The position numbers and the translations under genes were made by a program. From contig JAFYLH010000014.1 in assembly GCA_017537175.1 (NCBI GenBank), forward strand, positions 1 through 64,000: a stretch of 64,000 nucleotides of DNA, written 5' to 3'. The stretch is from Clostridia bacterium. GTDB lineage: Bacteria; Bacillota; Clostridia; Oscillospirales; CAG-272. Each line of letters begins with the position of its first letter. Position 1 is the first letter of the stretch. The notes beneath the pieces were generated by a model. It saw only the letters and a list, made by a program, of their open reading frames with translations. It was not told the origin of the DNA and did not search any database. Below, one piece after another: positions 41,917-50,520 of the stretch.

Positions 41917-43215
41917 ATGAAAAAGCATATACTGTTTTTATTTGTATTGATAGTTCTGCTTTCATCCTGCAGTGCACAGCAAAACGGTCTGCCTCGAACT
42001 AAAGATACCGAGCCAACTGTTAAGGACACAAATGATGTCGGTGTAAATGTAGAGTTTGTCAATAACAATTCCTATAGCGACATAGGAATAACAAACCCAA
42101 TGAATAATGTTATCAAGGAATACTTTGTCAGATATTTTTCGGCGTTCGGAGACTTTACTGATATATTGTTTGATGACATATATTATTTTGACACCGAATA
42201 TGAGCGCGGAATTATAAACACTATGGTTGCATATCAGAATAAGATACGAAGGGATATGTCCTTTGATCTCGGATATGATTATGCAACGGTGGGGGTTACA
42301 TACAGGTCTATTACCGAAACCGAAAAAGGCTATGATGTATACCTTGTGCAGAACGATGCCGTAAATTACAATTTTGCCTCGGATATTACATCCTATACAA
42401 GCGATGTGGAGCATCATTTTATCTTAAAGGAGATAAGCGGTGAGTACTATATCGTTGAGCATAGTGAGATCAGCGGAGTATATGAGCTTATTACCGAAAA
42501 GTACGACAGCTATTTGAGAGATAATAATCTTACCTTGTCTGTATTGACACCTTCACAGATAACCAAAACTCTCGATGACCTAAAGGATATGCTCGTAAAC
42601 AATGTAACAACCGACCTTGAGGGCTACTTACAGCAAAGAGCGGATTTCAATGACGATCCGACAAAATTCACCTCCTCGGTTACAGCACAGAATCCGTACA
42701 ATGCTGAAGAGGCTTTGAAGTATTCCTACGAATGGGTATCAAAGACAGATCATAAACGAAACCCCGCATTTACTGCTTATGATGAATACGGTGGCAACTG
42801 TAACAACTTTACCTCACAATGTCTGCTTGCAGGCGGTATCCCAATGGATCTGCAGGGTAAGCAATGGAAATGGTACGGCGAGGATATCAATAACGGCGGC
42901 GGTATGACCGGCAGATCCTCAAGCTGGGCGGCCTGTGAATATTTTTATGAGTATTGCCGTGATAACGCCGGGTACGGATTGGTATGTGATATTTCTGAAA
43001 ATCTGTACAGCGGTAGGCCGGGTGATATCGTACAGTATATCTCTGACGGTATATCTGTTCATTCTGTGATCATTACAAAGGTGATATATGATGAAAAGGG
43101 AAATGTTGTGGATTACCTTGTCAATTCCAATACAACCGATAAGATCGATTCTCCTATGAGTCTTTACGGATACACAAATTTCAGATTGATAAAAATATTA
43201 GGATATAACGGATAA
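41917..43215 (+). CDS. Lipoprotein with putative amidase (Amidase_6) domain
   Basis: 432 residues. Lipoprotein signal with lipobox LSSC (C18), then a low-complexity stretch (20-45), a beta-rich domain of unknown type (about 55-200), and a C-terminal Amidase_6 domain from residue ~262. That domain has YNAEEALKYSYEWVSKTDHKRNPAF, YGGNCNNFTSQCLLAGG with the probable catalytic Cys near 295, and SVIITKVIYDEKGNVVDYLVNSNT with the His side. In this family the domain is related to NlpC-like cysteine peptidases and is often sporulation- or wall-associated. It should act outside the membrane on peptidoglycan or peptide substrates. It is monocistronic and lies convergent with sigG across a shared terminator. 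Confidence 0.83.
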   Translation: MKKHILFLFVLIVLLSSCSAQQNGLPRTKDTEPTVKDTNDVGVNVEFVNNNSYSDIGITNPMNNVIKEYFVRYFSAFGDFTDILFDDIYYFDTEYERGIINTMVAYQNKIRRDMSFDLGYDYATVGVTYRSITETEKGYDVYLVQNDAVNYNFASDITSYTSDVEHHFILKEISGEYYIVEHSEISGVYELITEKYDSYLRDNNLTLSVLTPSQITKTLDDLKDMLVNNVTTDLEGYLQQRADFNDDPTKFTSSVTAQNPYNAEEALKYSYEWVSKTDHKRNPAFTAYDEYGGNCNNFTSQCLLAGGIPMDLQGKQWKWYGEDINNGGGMTGRSSSWAACEYFYEYCRDNAGYGLVCDISENLYSGRPGDIVQYISDGISVHSVIITKVIYDEKGNVVDYLVNSNTTDKIDSPMSLYGYTNFRLIKILGYNG

Positions 43216-43237
43216 AAGGCGGTGTATACCGCCTTTT
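43214..43237. terminator. Bidirectional terminator between amidase lipoprotein and sigG
   Basis: Perfect 10-bp stem AAAAGGCGGT (43214-43223)/ACCGCCTTTT (43228-43237), loop GTAT. It overlaps the stop codons of both convergent genes. Confidence 0.85.
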
Positions 43238-44030
43238 AAAAATACTTTCTCATCTGTTCTATTGCACCCTTTTCCACTCTTGACACCTGAGCCTGAGATA
43301 TGCCGATCTCATCGGCTATCTCCATCTGGGTTCTTCCTTCAAAAAATCGCATACTGATTATAGATTTTTCTCTGTCGCTTAATTTTTTTAAGGCCTCTGA
43401 CAGAGCAATGTTTTCAAGCCATAGCTCATCACTTGATGTTCTGTCGCTAATCTGGTCAAGAACATATAGCGAATCTCCGTTGCCCTGATCGTTATATACG
43501 GGCTCGTACAGAGAAACAGGATCAACGATTGCCTCAAGTGCCGCATTGACCTTTTCGCAATTACACTCTATGCCCGATTTTTGCAGATATTCGGTTATTT
43601 CCTCCATTGTAGGCTCTCTGTTACGCTTCTTTGATATTTGCTCCTTTGCAGATAATGCCTGATAGGCAAGATCTCTCACCGATCTGCTTACACGGATTAT
43701 ATTGTTGTCTCTCAGATATCTTCTCACCTCGCCTATGATCATAGGGACGGCATAGGTGCTGAACTTTACATCAAGATCGGTATTAAAGTTGTCAACCGCC
43801 TTTATTAAACCGACACAGCCTATCTGGAACAGATCGTCTGCGTTTTCACCGCGGTTGCCGAAGCGCTGTATAATACTCAGTACAAGACGGAGATTACCAT
43901 CTATCAGAGCCTTGCGTGCTTCTTTGTCTCCTTTGTTCGCTTTTATAAGAAGCTCCTTTTTTTCTTCGTCACTTAATGTTTTAAGATCCGCGGTGTTGAT
44001 ACCGCATATTTCAACCTTGTTATAATACAC
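43236..44030 (-). CDS. sigG: Forespore sigma factor sigma-G
   Basis: 264 residues. NKVEICGI at the N-terminus is a distinctive sigma-G feature; region 2 (NLRLVLSIIQRFGNRGENADDLFQIGCVGLIKAVDNFNTDLDVKFSTYAVPMIIGEVRRYLRDNN), region 3 and region 4 (SDREKSIISMRFFEGRTQMEIADEIGISQAQVSRVEKGAIEQM) are complete. It directs late forespore transcription. The start codon is GTG (44030-44028), with GGAGG 9 nt upstream (44044-44040) locked in a hairpin; an ATG two bases earlier is out of frame. Unlike Bacillus, no spoIIGA-sigE pair is adjacent; the upstream gene encodes a large SLH esterase. In the 28 nt between that gene and the hairpin, CATAATA (minus strand) is reminiscent of a forespore -10 box, but no -35 is convincing. 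Confidence 0.96.
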   Translation of the reverse strand: MYYNKVEICGINTADLKTLSDEEKKELLIKANKGDKEARKALIDGNLRLVLSIIQRFGNRGENADDLFQIGCVGLIKAVDNFNTDLDVKFSTYAVPMIIGEVRRYLRDNNIIRVSRSVRDLAYQALSAKEQISKKRNREPTMEEITEYLQKSGIECNCEKVNAALEAIVDPVSLYEPVYNDQGNGDSLYVLDQISDRTSSDELWLENIALSEALKKLSDREKSIISMRFFEGRTQMEIADEIGISQAQVSRVEKGAIEQMRKYF

Positions 44031-44035
44031 ATTAA

Positions 44036-44077
44036 AAGTCCTCCGTTAATACTAATAAAAGTATTGACAGAGGACTT
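44036..44077 (-). promoter_or_regulatory. RBS-sequestering hairpin in the sigG leader
   Basis: In the sigG mRNA, positions 44077-44061 pair with 44052-44036: 16 of 17 positions pair (one G-U, one C-A mismatch) around an 8-nt loop. All five bases of the Shine-Dalgarno GGAGG (44044-44040) are inside the helix. Only four T and the sequence AATGTG follow, so it is a poor terminator but could also act as a weak one for the preceding operon. With the GTG start this predicts dampened translation. Confidence 0.82.
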
Positions 44078-44105
44078 ATTGTATTATGCAAGTAAGTATT
44101 TGGGA

Positions 44106-47100
44106 TTAATTTTTATAATCAACAAATGCTACAGCGGGTATTGCTTCACGGGTGTTGCTGTTATAGCTGCCGAGGGTAACCTGTGCGTAGAACATTGCTT
44201 CTGTATTTCTGTTGTAACGAACTCCTTCGATGACACCGCCGTCGTATTCAACGGTTACTGTGTCCTTGTCTGTGATCACGGCATCGGTAAATTCTGTCCA
44301 CTGACCGTCAACAAGAATCTCAAGGCCGTAGATAATCTCGTCTCCCGAATCGTCAAAGGATCTTAAGCCGTCAGCAACATAATTGAAATTGATCTCGATC
44401 TTGTTGTCATTCACATAGTTTACATTCTTAAGCACGGGGCCTGAGGTGTATTCTATTTCATAGCCTTCTACATCATAGCCGACCGACAGAGCCATATTTG
44501 CAAGGCGGGCTGCCTGGAGATGCTTGATATAAGGATGGATATTGTTTTCCCAGTTTACATCGATAAAGAAATCAGAACAAGCAACAACATAGGAGTTGTC
44601 GAGGATCTGAGGGATTATACCAACCTCGGTACGTACTGCGCCTGTGGGGATATAATGCTGAATCTTATTGGGGTTGTAGCTGGGGAAGCAAGAGGGAAAT
44701 TCCATAACATATACAGGGAAGTCATCATTACCCATATGCTCGCGGTAGTATGTCATAAGCTCCGCAAACTGAGTCTGGAATGTGCCCTTGGAGGAATCAA
44801 GAAGAGTTTCTCTGGTACTTGCCCAGTCACTTTCACCCTGATACCAGAGGATACCCGCGGTGGAGAAATTAATAAGGGGATAGATCTGCTGATTGTAAGC
44901 AAATCTTGTATACATGGTGGGGTTAGCAAGGTCGCCTGTTGCGTAACCTTCCATGTTTACACCTTTAAGATAGTAGAAGTACTGACCTGTAGCTTCATTA
45001 TAAGCCTCGGTACCCCATTTTTCAGCAAGCTCGTTGGGAGCAAATGCAATAAGAGGGAAGCCGGAAGCATCAATTTCTATAACACCGATAGGAGTATCGG
45101 TAACCTCGGACATATTGTATGCAAACAGATAGCCGAGGGCAGAGAATACGTCAGAACTTGCTACAGCTCTTGCAAAATTATTTGTATCCTCGGGATAGTT
45201 TGTATCGTAATCTACCTTGACATCAGAGGGCTTCTGCCAAGCCTTAGGCACCTCTGCATCCTTATAGAGGGTTGCAGTACCCTGAGCGCGGTCGCCTGTG
45301 TTTGTCATATGATAGGTGTTGGAGTTACGGAAGAAACGGATATTTCTTGCATCGTCAAAGTCGAATACTACATCGTCTTCAAATCTTTTTGTGATAGAGT
45401 CTATCTTCATTTCAAGAAGGCTGTAGTGCACATTTGACTGTCCGATTACATAATATACATCACCGAAAAGAACATCCTTGTATGTCTCTTTGTCATTAAT
45501 ATATATACTTGTACCGTTTTTGTTTACGGGGAATGTTTCTGAGAAGGTAACCTTCCATTCGCCTTTTTTAACTTCTGCAAATGCAGTTTTACCGTCAATT
45601 GTAACCTTAACATATTTTCCGTTTTCGGAGGTGGGTGCCCAACCCCATACAGAGCAGGGCTCATCCTTTTGAAGTATCATATTATCCGAAAATGCAGAGG
45701 AAACGGTATATTCTGCTGCAAGATTCTCGTTAGGATCAACAGGACCTACGGGATCATCAGGCTTTTTGTTGTTATGACGGAAATCTATAAATGCAGCACA
45801 GGGGATATTTTCTGAGTTGCCCAGGGTAACAGAAACGAGGAACATAGCCCAGGGGGTACGGTTATATCTTATACCGTCGATCCTGCCGGCCTCATAGGAT
45901 ACAAGAACTGTATCCTTATCGATGATCTTTGCATCAGTATAGGATATCCAGGTGCCGTTTACAAAGATCTCCATATCAAGAATAAGCTCTTCGCCTGTTT
46001 CGTCGCACACCTTGAGACCGTCGCCTACATAATTGAAGTTAAGCTCAACATTGTGGTCATCGAGATAGAAGGATTCCTTAAGTACGGGACCTGATGTATA
46101 GTTAATATCATAGCCCTCAACTGCATAATCACCAACGGACAGAACGATATTTGTAAGTCTGTCTGCCTGCCAATGCTTGATGTAAGGGTGAATATTGTTG
46201 ATCCAGGTATTATCACCGAAGAAGTCGGAGCTTGCAACGATGTAGGAGTTGTCAAGAACCTGGGGTATGGTACCAAGCTCTGCTCTTACTGAACCAAAGT
46301 CGAAGTAAGAAAGGGTCTCGCCGTTATATGTACCCTCAAAGCAAGAGGGGAATTCCATAACATAAACAGGGAAATCATCGTTACCCATATGCTCACGGAA
46401 ATATGTCATAAGCTCCGCAAACTGATTGGTAAATGTGTTCTTATAATCAGCACCCATTATCTCACGGCAGTTTATCCAGTCACTTTCACCCTGATACCAG
46501 AGTATACCTGCAGTTGAGAAGTTGATGAGGGGATAAAGCTGCTGATTATATGCAAATCTTGTCTTGAGGTAATCAGCCGCAAGACCGTTGCAGTTATAAT
46601 AGTATGTACCTGTTACGGGGTCATAAGACTCGTGTCCCCATTTTTCTGCAAGCTCATTGGGAGCAAAGGAGATAAGGGGATGACCGGAAGCATCGATCTC
46701 GATTACACCGATAGGTACATCTGTCTCATCAGACATATTGTAAGCAAAGAGATAACCGAGAGCAGAGAACACCTCGGCACTTATACCGTTACGGTCAAAG
46801 CCGTTCTGTGTAGCAGGCTTATAATTTTCGTAGGGCTCGACCTGGTTGCCGATATCGGAGGGTGTCTGCCAACCTTCGTTGTGATAAACATCCTTAAAGA
46901 GCTTATCGGTGCCGCGGGCATCCTCGCCTGTAAAGCTGTAATCGGTATTGGAAACACGGAAGAATCTGAGGTTTCTGTTATCATCATAATCAACTGTGAG
47001 AGTATTGCTGAGACCCTTATAGTTAAGGTCGATTATTAGCTCTGCAAGGCTGTAGTATGCATTGGACTGACCAAAGATGTAGTACATATCACCAAAGAGA

Positions 47101-47990
47101 ATATTATTGTATTCTCTGTCTTCGATTCCATCGGTAACGGTAAGGGTTGTACCGTTGGCATTTGCGGGGAATGTTTCGGAGAATGTGGCCTTCCACTCTC
47201 CGTTATTTACGCGCGCAATGGCTACATGACCGTCTATCTCGCAACGCACTATTCTGCCGTTCTGTGTTTCATCAGCGAACCCCCAAACAGAGCATTTTTC
47301 GTCTCTCTGGAGGAGCATATCATCTGCAAATACCTTTGCAACGGTGATATCCTCAGCAAAACGGTTGAACTTTTTATCAAAGTTCATTATCATAACCGCA
47401 AGCTCTGCTCTTGTTGCTGTACCTTTGGGGTTAAGTGTGCCGTCAGCATTACCCGACATAACACCGTTTTCTACCGCCCAGTTCATAGATGCTTTTGCCC
47501 AGCTTGCAATTTTAGCATTATCACTGAAGCCGTCAACAGCATTATTATTTACGGGAGTTACATCACTTCCTGTGAACTTAGCATAATTCTGCAGGAACAT
47601 TGCAAGCTCCTGACGGGTAACTGCGGTAAGGGGCTCAAATTTTTCGCCCTTGCCGTTTGCAACGCCGTTCTGATATGCCCATTCTACTGTTTTTGCAAAC
47701 CAATGGTTTGTTTTTACATCAGGGAATGAGGTTCCGTCGTATGCATCGGGATAATACTCTGCCATATTGGCAAGTATCGTAACTATCATAGCTCTGTTAA
47801 CGGTTGTGGTAGGACCGTAGGTGGTCTCGGTCATACCGTTAACAAAATTGTTTGTATAGCAATATTCAACTGCCTCTTTGTACCAATGATTATCCTTGAC
47901 ATCCGTAAAGGGGTGAGCTGCATTTGCAGTCAGGGATAATAAAGTTACAAGAAGAATAACTATTGCGGAAATAGAAAGAATCTTTTTCAT
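44106..47990 (-). CDS. Giant SLH-anchored protein with two tandem sialate O-acetylesterase-like domains
   Basis: 1294 residues. Signal peptide (1-24, cleavage after ANA), three SLH repeats (about 27-215), then two homologous ~510-residue halves. Each starts with a small beta domain (KCSVWGFADE / PCSVWGWAPT), followed by a SASA/SGNH esterase. Repeated landmarks are FGQSNAYYSL and IGQSNVHYSL (nucleophile Ser in GQSN), GILWYQGESDW twice, GVIEIDASG twice and NNIHPYIKH twice (catalytic His; the usual preceding Asp is Asn). A short proline/acidic linker (KKPDDPVGPVDPNENL) joins the halves. It should deacetylate surface or dietary acetylated glycans (sialic acid, xylan, pectin) at the cell wall. GGAGG precedes the ATG. 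It ends a run of close-set genes that begins at the metallo-hydrolase. Confidence 0.86.
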   Translation of the reverse strand: MKKILSISAIVILLVTLLSLTANAAHPFTDVKDNHWYKEAVEYCYTNNFVNGMTETTYGPTTTVNRAMIVTILANMAEYYPDAYDGTSFPDVKTNHWFAKTVEWAYQNGVANGKGEKFEPLTAVTRQELAMFLQNYAKFTGSDVTPVNNNAVDGFSDNAKIASWAKASMNWAVENGVMSGNADGTLNPKGTATRAELAVMIMNFDKKFNRFAEDITVAKVFADDMLLQRDEKCSVWGFADETQNGRIVRCEIDGHVAIARVNNGEWKATFSETFPANANGTTLTVTDGIEDREYNNILFGDMYYIFGQSNAYYSLAELIIDLNYKGLSNTLTVDYDDNRNLRFFRVSNTDYSFTGEDARGTDKLFKDVYHNEGWQTPSDIGNQVEPYENYKPATQNGFDRNGISAEVFSALGYLFAYNMSDETDVPIGVIEIDASGHPLISFAPNELAEKWGHESYDPVTGTYYYNCNGLAADYLKTRFAYNQQLYPLINFSTAGILWYQGESDWINCREIMGADYKNTFTNQFAELMTYFREHMGNDDFPVYVMEFPSCFEGTYNGETLSYFDFGSVRAELGTIPQVLDNSYIVASSDFFGDNTWINNIHPYIKHWQADRLTNIVLSVGDYAVEGYDINYTSGPVLKESFYLDDHNVELNFNYVGDGLKVCDETGEELILDMEIFVNGTWISYTDAKIIDKDTVLVSYEAGRIDGIRYNRTPWAMFLVSVTLGNSENIPCAAFIDFRHNNKKPDDPVGPVDPNENLAAEYTVSSAFSDNMILQKDEPCSVWGWAPTSENGKYVKVTIDGKTAFAEVKKGEWKVTFSETFPVNKNGTSIYINDKETYKDVLFGDVYYVIGQSNVHYSLLEMKIDSITKRFEDDVVFDFDDARNIRFFRNSNTYHMTNTGDRAQGTATLYKDAEVPKAWQKPSDVKVDYDTNYPEDTNNFARAVASSDVFSALGYLFAYNMSEVTDTPIGVIEIDASGFPLIAFAPNELAEKWGTEAYNEATGQYFYYLKGVNMEGYATGDLANPTMYTRFAYNQQIYPLINFSTAGILWYQGESDWASTRETLLDSSKGTFQTQFAELMTYYREHMGNDDFPVYVMEFPSCFPSYNPNKIQHYIPTGAVRTEVGIIPQILDNSYVVACSDFFIDVNWENNIHPYIKHLQAARLANMALSVGYDVEGYEIEYTSGPVLKNVNYVNDNKIEINFNYVADGLRSFDDSGDEIIYGLEILVDGQWTEFTDAVITDKDTVTVEYDGGVIEGVRYNRNTEAMFYAQVTLGSYNSNTREAIPAVAFVDYKN

Positions 47991-48006
47991 ATATCCTCCG
48001 TTAAAA

Positions 48007-49230
48007 TCAGAACGCCCAGTTGCCGTCCTTGAATATCGGTACAGTTTTGCCGTCTGCGCAGACAGCTTCGATGTTAAGATCCTCTGAGCCGATCATAAAG
48101 TCCTCGTGGATCATAGAATCGTTTACACCCAGCTCCTTGTACTGATCAAGAGTGTATTTTTCATATTCTCTGATTGTGTTGGTAAAGCCTCTACCCATTG
48201 CAAGATGACAGCAGGCATTTTCATCAAAGAGGGTGTTGTAGAAGGTAAGACCGGACTTGTTGATGGGAGAATCAAAGGGAACAAGTGCGCATTCGCCGAG
48301 GTATGCGGCACCCTCGTCCATATTGAGCATTTCTGTTAACAGGTCCTCGTTGCGTTCAGCGCCCCACTTAACAGCCTTGCCGTCCTTAAATTCAATGTAG
48401 AAATTCTCTATAAGCTCTCCTCTGTAGGAAAGGGGCTTTGTGGAATATACAATACCCTCTGCCTCACCCTTCTTGGGAGAAATAAAGCACTCCTCGGTGG
48501 GGATGTTGGCGTTGAAGTATATACCCTGCAGGGACTCTTCACCGCCGCCTAAGAACATTGCTTCGGGGATCATACCAACGGTAAGGTTTGTGCCGTTGGC
48601 AGAGGTATAATGAAGCTTCTCAATACCGAGAGAGTTAAGATACTTGCATCTTTCGTAGAGATCCTTGTTATGCTCCTTCCAGTTTTCTATGGGGTTGCTG
48701 TCGGCACGGGAGGTGTAGAGAATAGCTTCCCAGAGCTTTTCAACAGCTTGATGCTTTGAAAGGTTGGGGAACATCTTCTTTGCCCACTTGACACCGGGAA
48801 CAGCGGCGATAGTCCACTGATATTTGTTGTCCATTTCATCTCGGAAGGGCTTGATGATCTTATACTTAGCCTGTGTAGCCTTTGACATCTTAGCCTGATT
48901 GATACCATTAAGACCGTCGGGATCCTCGGAAAGCAGGTAGATCATACAGGGAAGTACCTTTGTTCTGTATCTGAGCTTTTCTACCTCCCACTCCTCCATT
49001 GTAGAAAGGGTCTTAAGAGATTTATGTCTTACATTGAGCTTTGTGAGGGGCTGATGCTGCCACTGAACCTCAACCTTGCGTGCGCCTGCTTTATAGCACT
49101 GGTCTACGACCATTTCTACAAATTCGGGCTGGTCAAGCTCTGCCATTACTATGACATCCTGTCCCTTCTGTACATTTGCGCCTACTGTAGCAATAAGCTT
49201 TGCATATTCCTTTAAAACTGTTTTCTTCAT
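48007..49230 (-). CDS. M29-family aminopeptidase (AmpS/PepS-like)
   Basis: 407 residues. Thermophilic-type metallo-aminopeptidase family M29, with metal ligands in IPTEECFISP (two Glu), YLGECALVPFDSP, FYNTLFDENACCHLAMG (His) and MIHEDFMIGSEDL (His, Asp). The N-terminal VGANVQKGQDVIVMAELDQPEFV is typical. It removes N-terminal residues from peptides in the cytoplasm. It is 8 nt downstream of metY and 16 nt upstream of the SLH esterase gene on the same strand, with no promoter in either gap. The combination with tRNA synthetases and MetY hints at amino-acid supply but is not a conserved operon known to me. Confidence 0.93.
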   Translation of the reverse strand: MKKTVLKEYAKLIATVGANVQKGQDVIVMAELDQPEFVEMVVDQCYKAGARKVEVQWQHQPLTKLNVRHKSLKTLSTMEEWEVEKLRYRTKVLPCMIYLLSEDPDGLNGINQAKMSKATQAKYKIIKPFRDEMDNKYQWTIAAVPGVKWAKKMFPNLSKHQAVEKLWEAILYTSRADSNPIENWKEHNKDLYERCKYLNSLGIEKLHYTSANGTNLTVGMIPEAMFLGGGEESLQGIYFNANIPTEECFISPKKGEAEGIVYSTKPLSYRGELIENFYIEFKDGKAVKWGAERNEDLLTEMLNMDEGAAYLGECALVPFDSPINKSGLTFYNTLFDENACCHLAMGRGFTNTIREYEKYTLDQYKELGVNDSMIHEDFMIGSEDLNIEAVCADGKTVPIFKDGNWAF

Positions 49231-49238
49231 ATTTCACC

Positions 49239-50516
49239 TCATAAATTTTCAAGAGCCTGAGCGATATCATCAATGATATCGTCTGCGTTTTCGATTCCTA
49301 CAGAGAGTCTTATAAGATCGGGTGTAGTTCCGCACTCAATAAGCTGTTCGTCGGTCATCTGTCTGTGTGTTGTGCTTGCGGGATGCAGACAGCAGGTCCT
49401 TGCGTCTGCAACATGGGTAACAACAGCTGCAAGCTTAAGGGAGTCCATAAATCTTGTAGCCGCCTCTCTTCCGCCTGCAACTCCGAAGGATATTACACCG
49501 CTTGAGCCGTTGGGAAGATATTTTTTTGCAAGCTCGTTGTATTTATTATCCTCAAGATCGGGGTAGTTTACCCAGGTAACCTTGGGGTTACTTGTGAGAT
49601 AGTTTGCAATTTTTCTCGCGTTCTCACAATGACGCTGAACTCTCAGATGCAGGGATTCAAGACCAAGATTAAGCATAAAAGATGTGATAGCGGGAGGAAT
49701 GGAACCGAGATCGCGCATAAGCTGTACGGTAAGCTTGGTGATATATGCCGCTTTACCGAACTGCTCTGTATAGCTGACACCATGATAAGAGGGATCGGGT
49801 TCTACCAGACAAGCAAACTTTTCGGGATACTTTGTCCAATCGAAATTACCGGAATCTATAACAACACCTCCTACAACCGAAGCGTGTCCGTCCATGTATT
49901 TTGTTGTGGAGTGAGTTACGATATCTGCACCAAACTCGATCGGTCTGCAGTTAATGGGAGTAGGGAAGGTATTGTCAACGATAAGAGGTAGTCCGTTATC
50001 GTGAGCAGCATTCGCAAAGGTTTCGATATCAAGCACTGCAAGAGAAGGGTTTGCGAGAGTTTCACCGAACACAGCCTTGGTATTGGGTTTGATCGCTGCA
50101 CAGATTTCTTCATACGTAGAATCAGGTGAGATAAAAGTTGCGTCAATACCCATTTTTTTCATTGTAACGCTGATAAGGTTGAAGGTGCCACCGTATATAG
50201 CTGAGGATGCAACAATGTGGTCGCCTGCGTTAACGATATTAAAGAGGGCGAAGAAATTCGCTGCCTGACCGGAGGAGGTTAGTATTGCTGCAACGCCGCC
50301 CTCAAGAGCTGCGATCTTGGAAGCAACCGCATCGTTTGTGGGGTTAGCCAGTCTGGAATAGAAATAACCCTCTGCCTTTAAGTCAAAAAGGTCACCCATT
50401 TCCTGGCTTGTTTCATATTTGTATGTTGTTGATTGAATTATAGGAAGTACTCGGGGCTCACCGTTTTTAGGGGTGTAGCCTGCCTGTACGCATTTTGTTT
50501 CAATTTTGTTGTTCAT
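49239..50516 (-). CDS. metY: O-acetylhomoserine sulfhydrylase (Cys/Met metabolism PLP enzyme)
   Basis: 425 residues, the length of MetY rather than the ~380-residue MetB/MetC. The PLP Lys is in STTKYMDGH (about K208), with YGGTFNL, GETLANPSLAVLDIE (substrate-side Asp/Asn) and the C-terminal TTHRQMTDEQLIECGTTPDLIRLSVGIE characteristic of the O-acetylhomoserine group. It makes homocysteine from O-acetylhomoserine and sulfide. There is no SAM riboswitch or T-box upstream because the glnS gene ends 4 nt before it, so it lacks the usual clostridial methionine control at this locus. An alternative is a methionine gamma-lyase-like activity, less likely given the length. Confidence 0.93.
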   Translation of the reverse strand: MNNKIETKCVQAGYTPKNGEPRVLPIIQSTTYKYETSQEMGDLFDLKAEGYFYSRLANPTNDAVASKIAALEGGVAAILTSSGQAANFFALFNIVNAGDHIVASSAIYGGTFNLISVTMKKMGIDATFISPDSTYEEICAAIKPNTKAVFGETLANPSLAVLDIETFANAAHDNGLPLIVDNTFPTPINCRPIEFGADIVTHSTTKYMDGHASVVGGVVIDSGNFDWTKYPEKFACLVEPDPSYHGVSYTEQFGKAAYITKLTVQLMRDLGSIPPAITSFMLNLGLESLHLRVQRHCENARKIANYLTSNPKVTWVNYPDLEDNKYNELAKKYLPNGSSGVISFGVAGGREAATRFMDSLKLAAVVTHVADARTCCLHPASTTHRQMTDEQLIECGTTPDLIRLSVGIENADDIIDDIAQALENL

Positions 50517-50520
50517 AATA

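Noticed and set aside
44520..45437. Rightward open frame of 305 codons
   Set aside because: Antisense shadow of the second esterase domain; arises from its codon bias, no RBS or promoter.
44106..47400. Repeated DNA segments suggesting a repeat array
   Set aside because: The repetition is the internal protein duplication of two esterase domains, not a CRISPR or satellite array; no direct repeats with regular spacers occur in the window.
50517..50520. SAM riboswitch or T-box before metY
   Set aside because: There are only 4 nt between glnS and metY.
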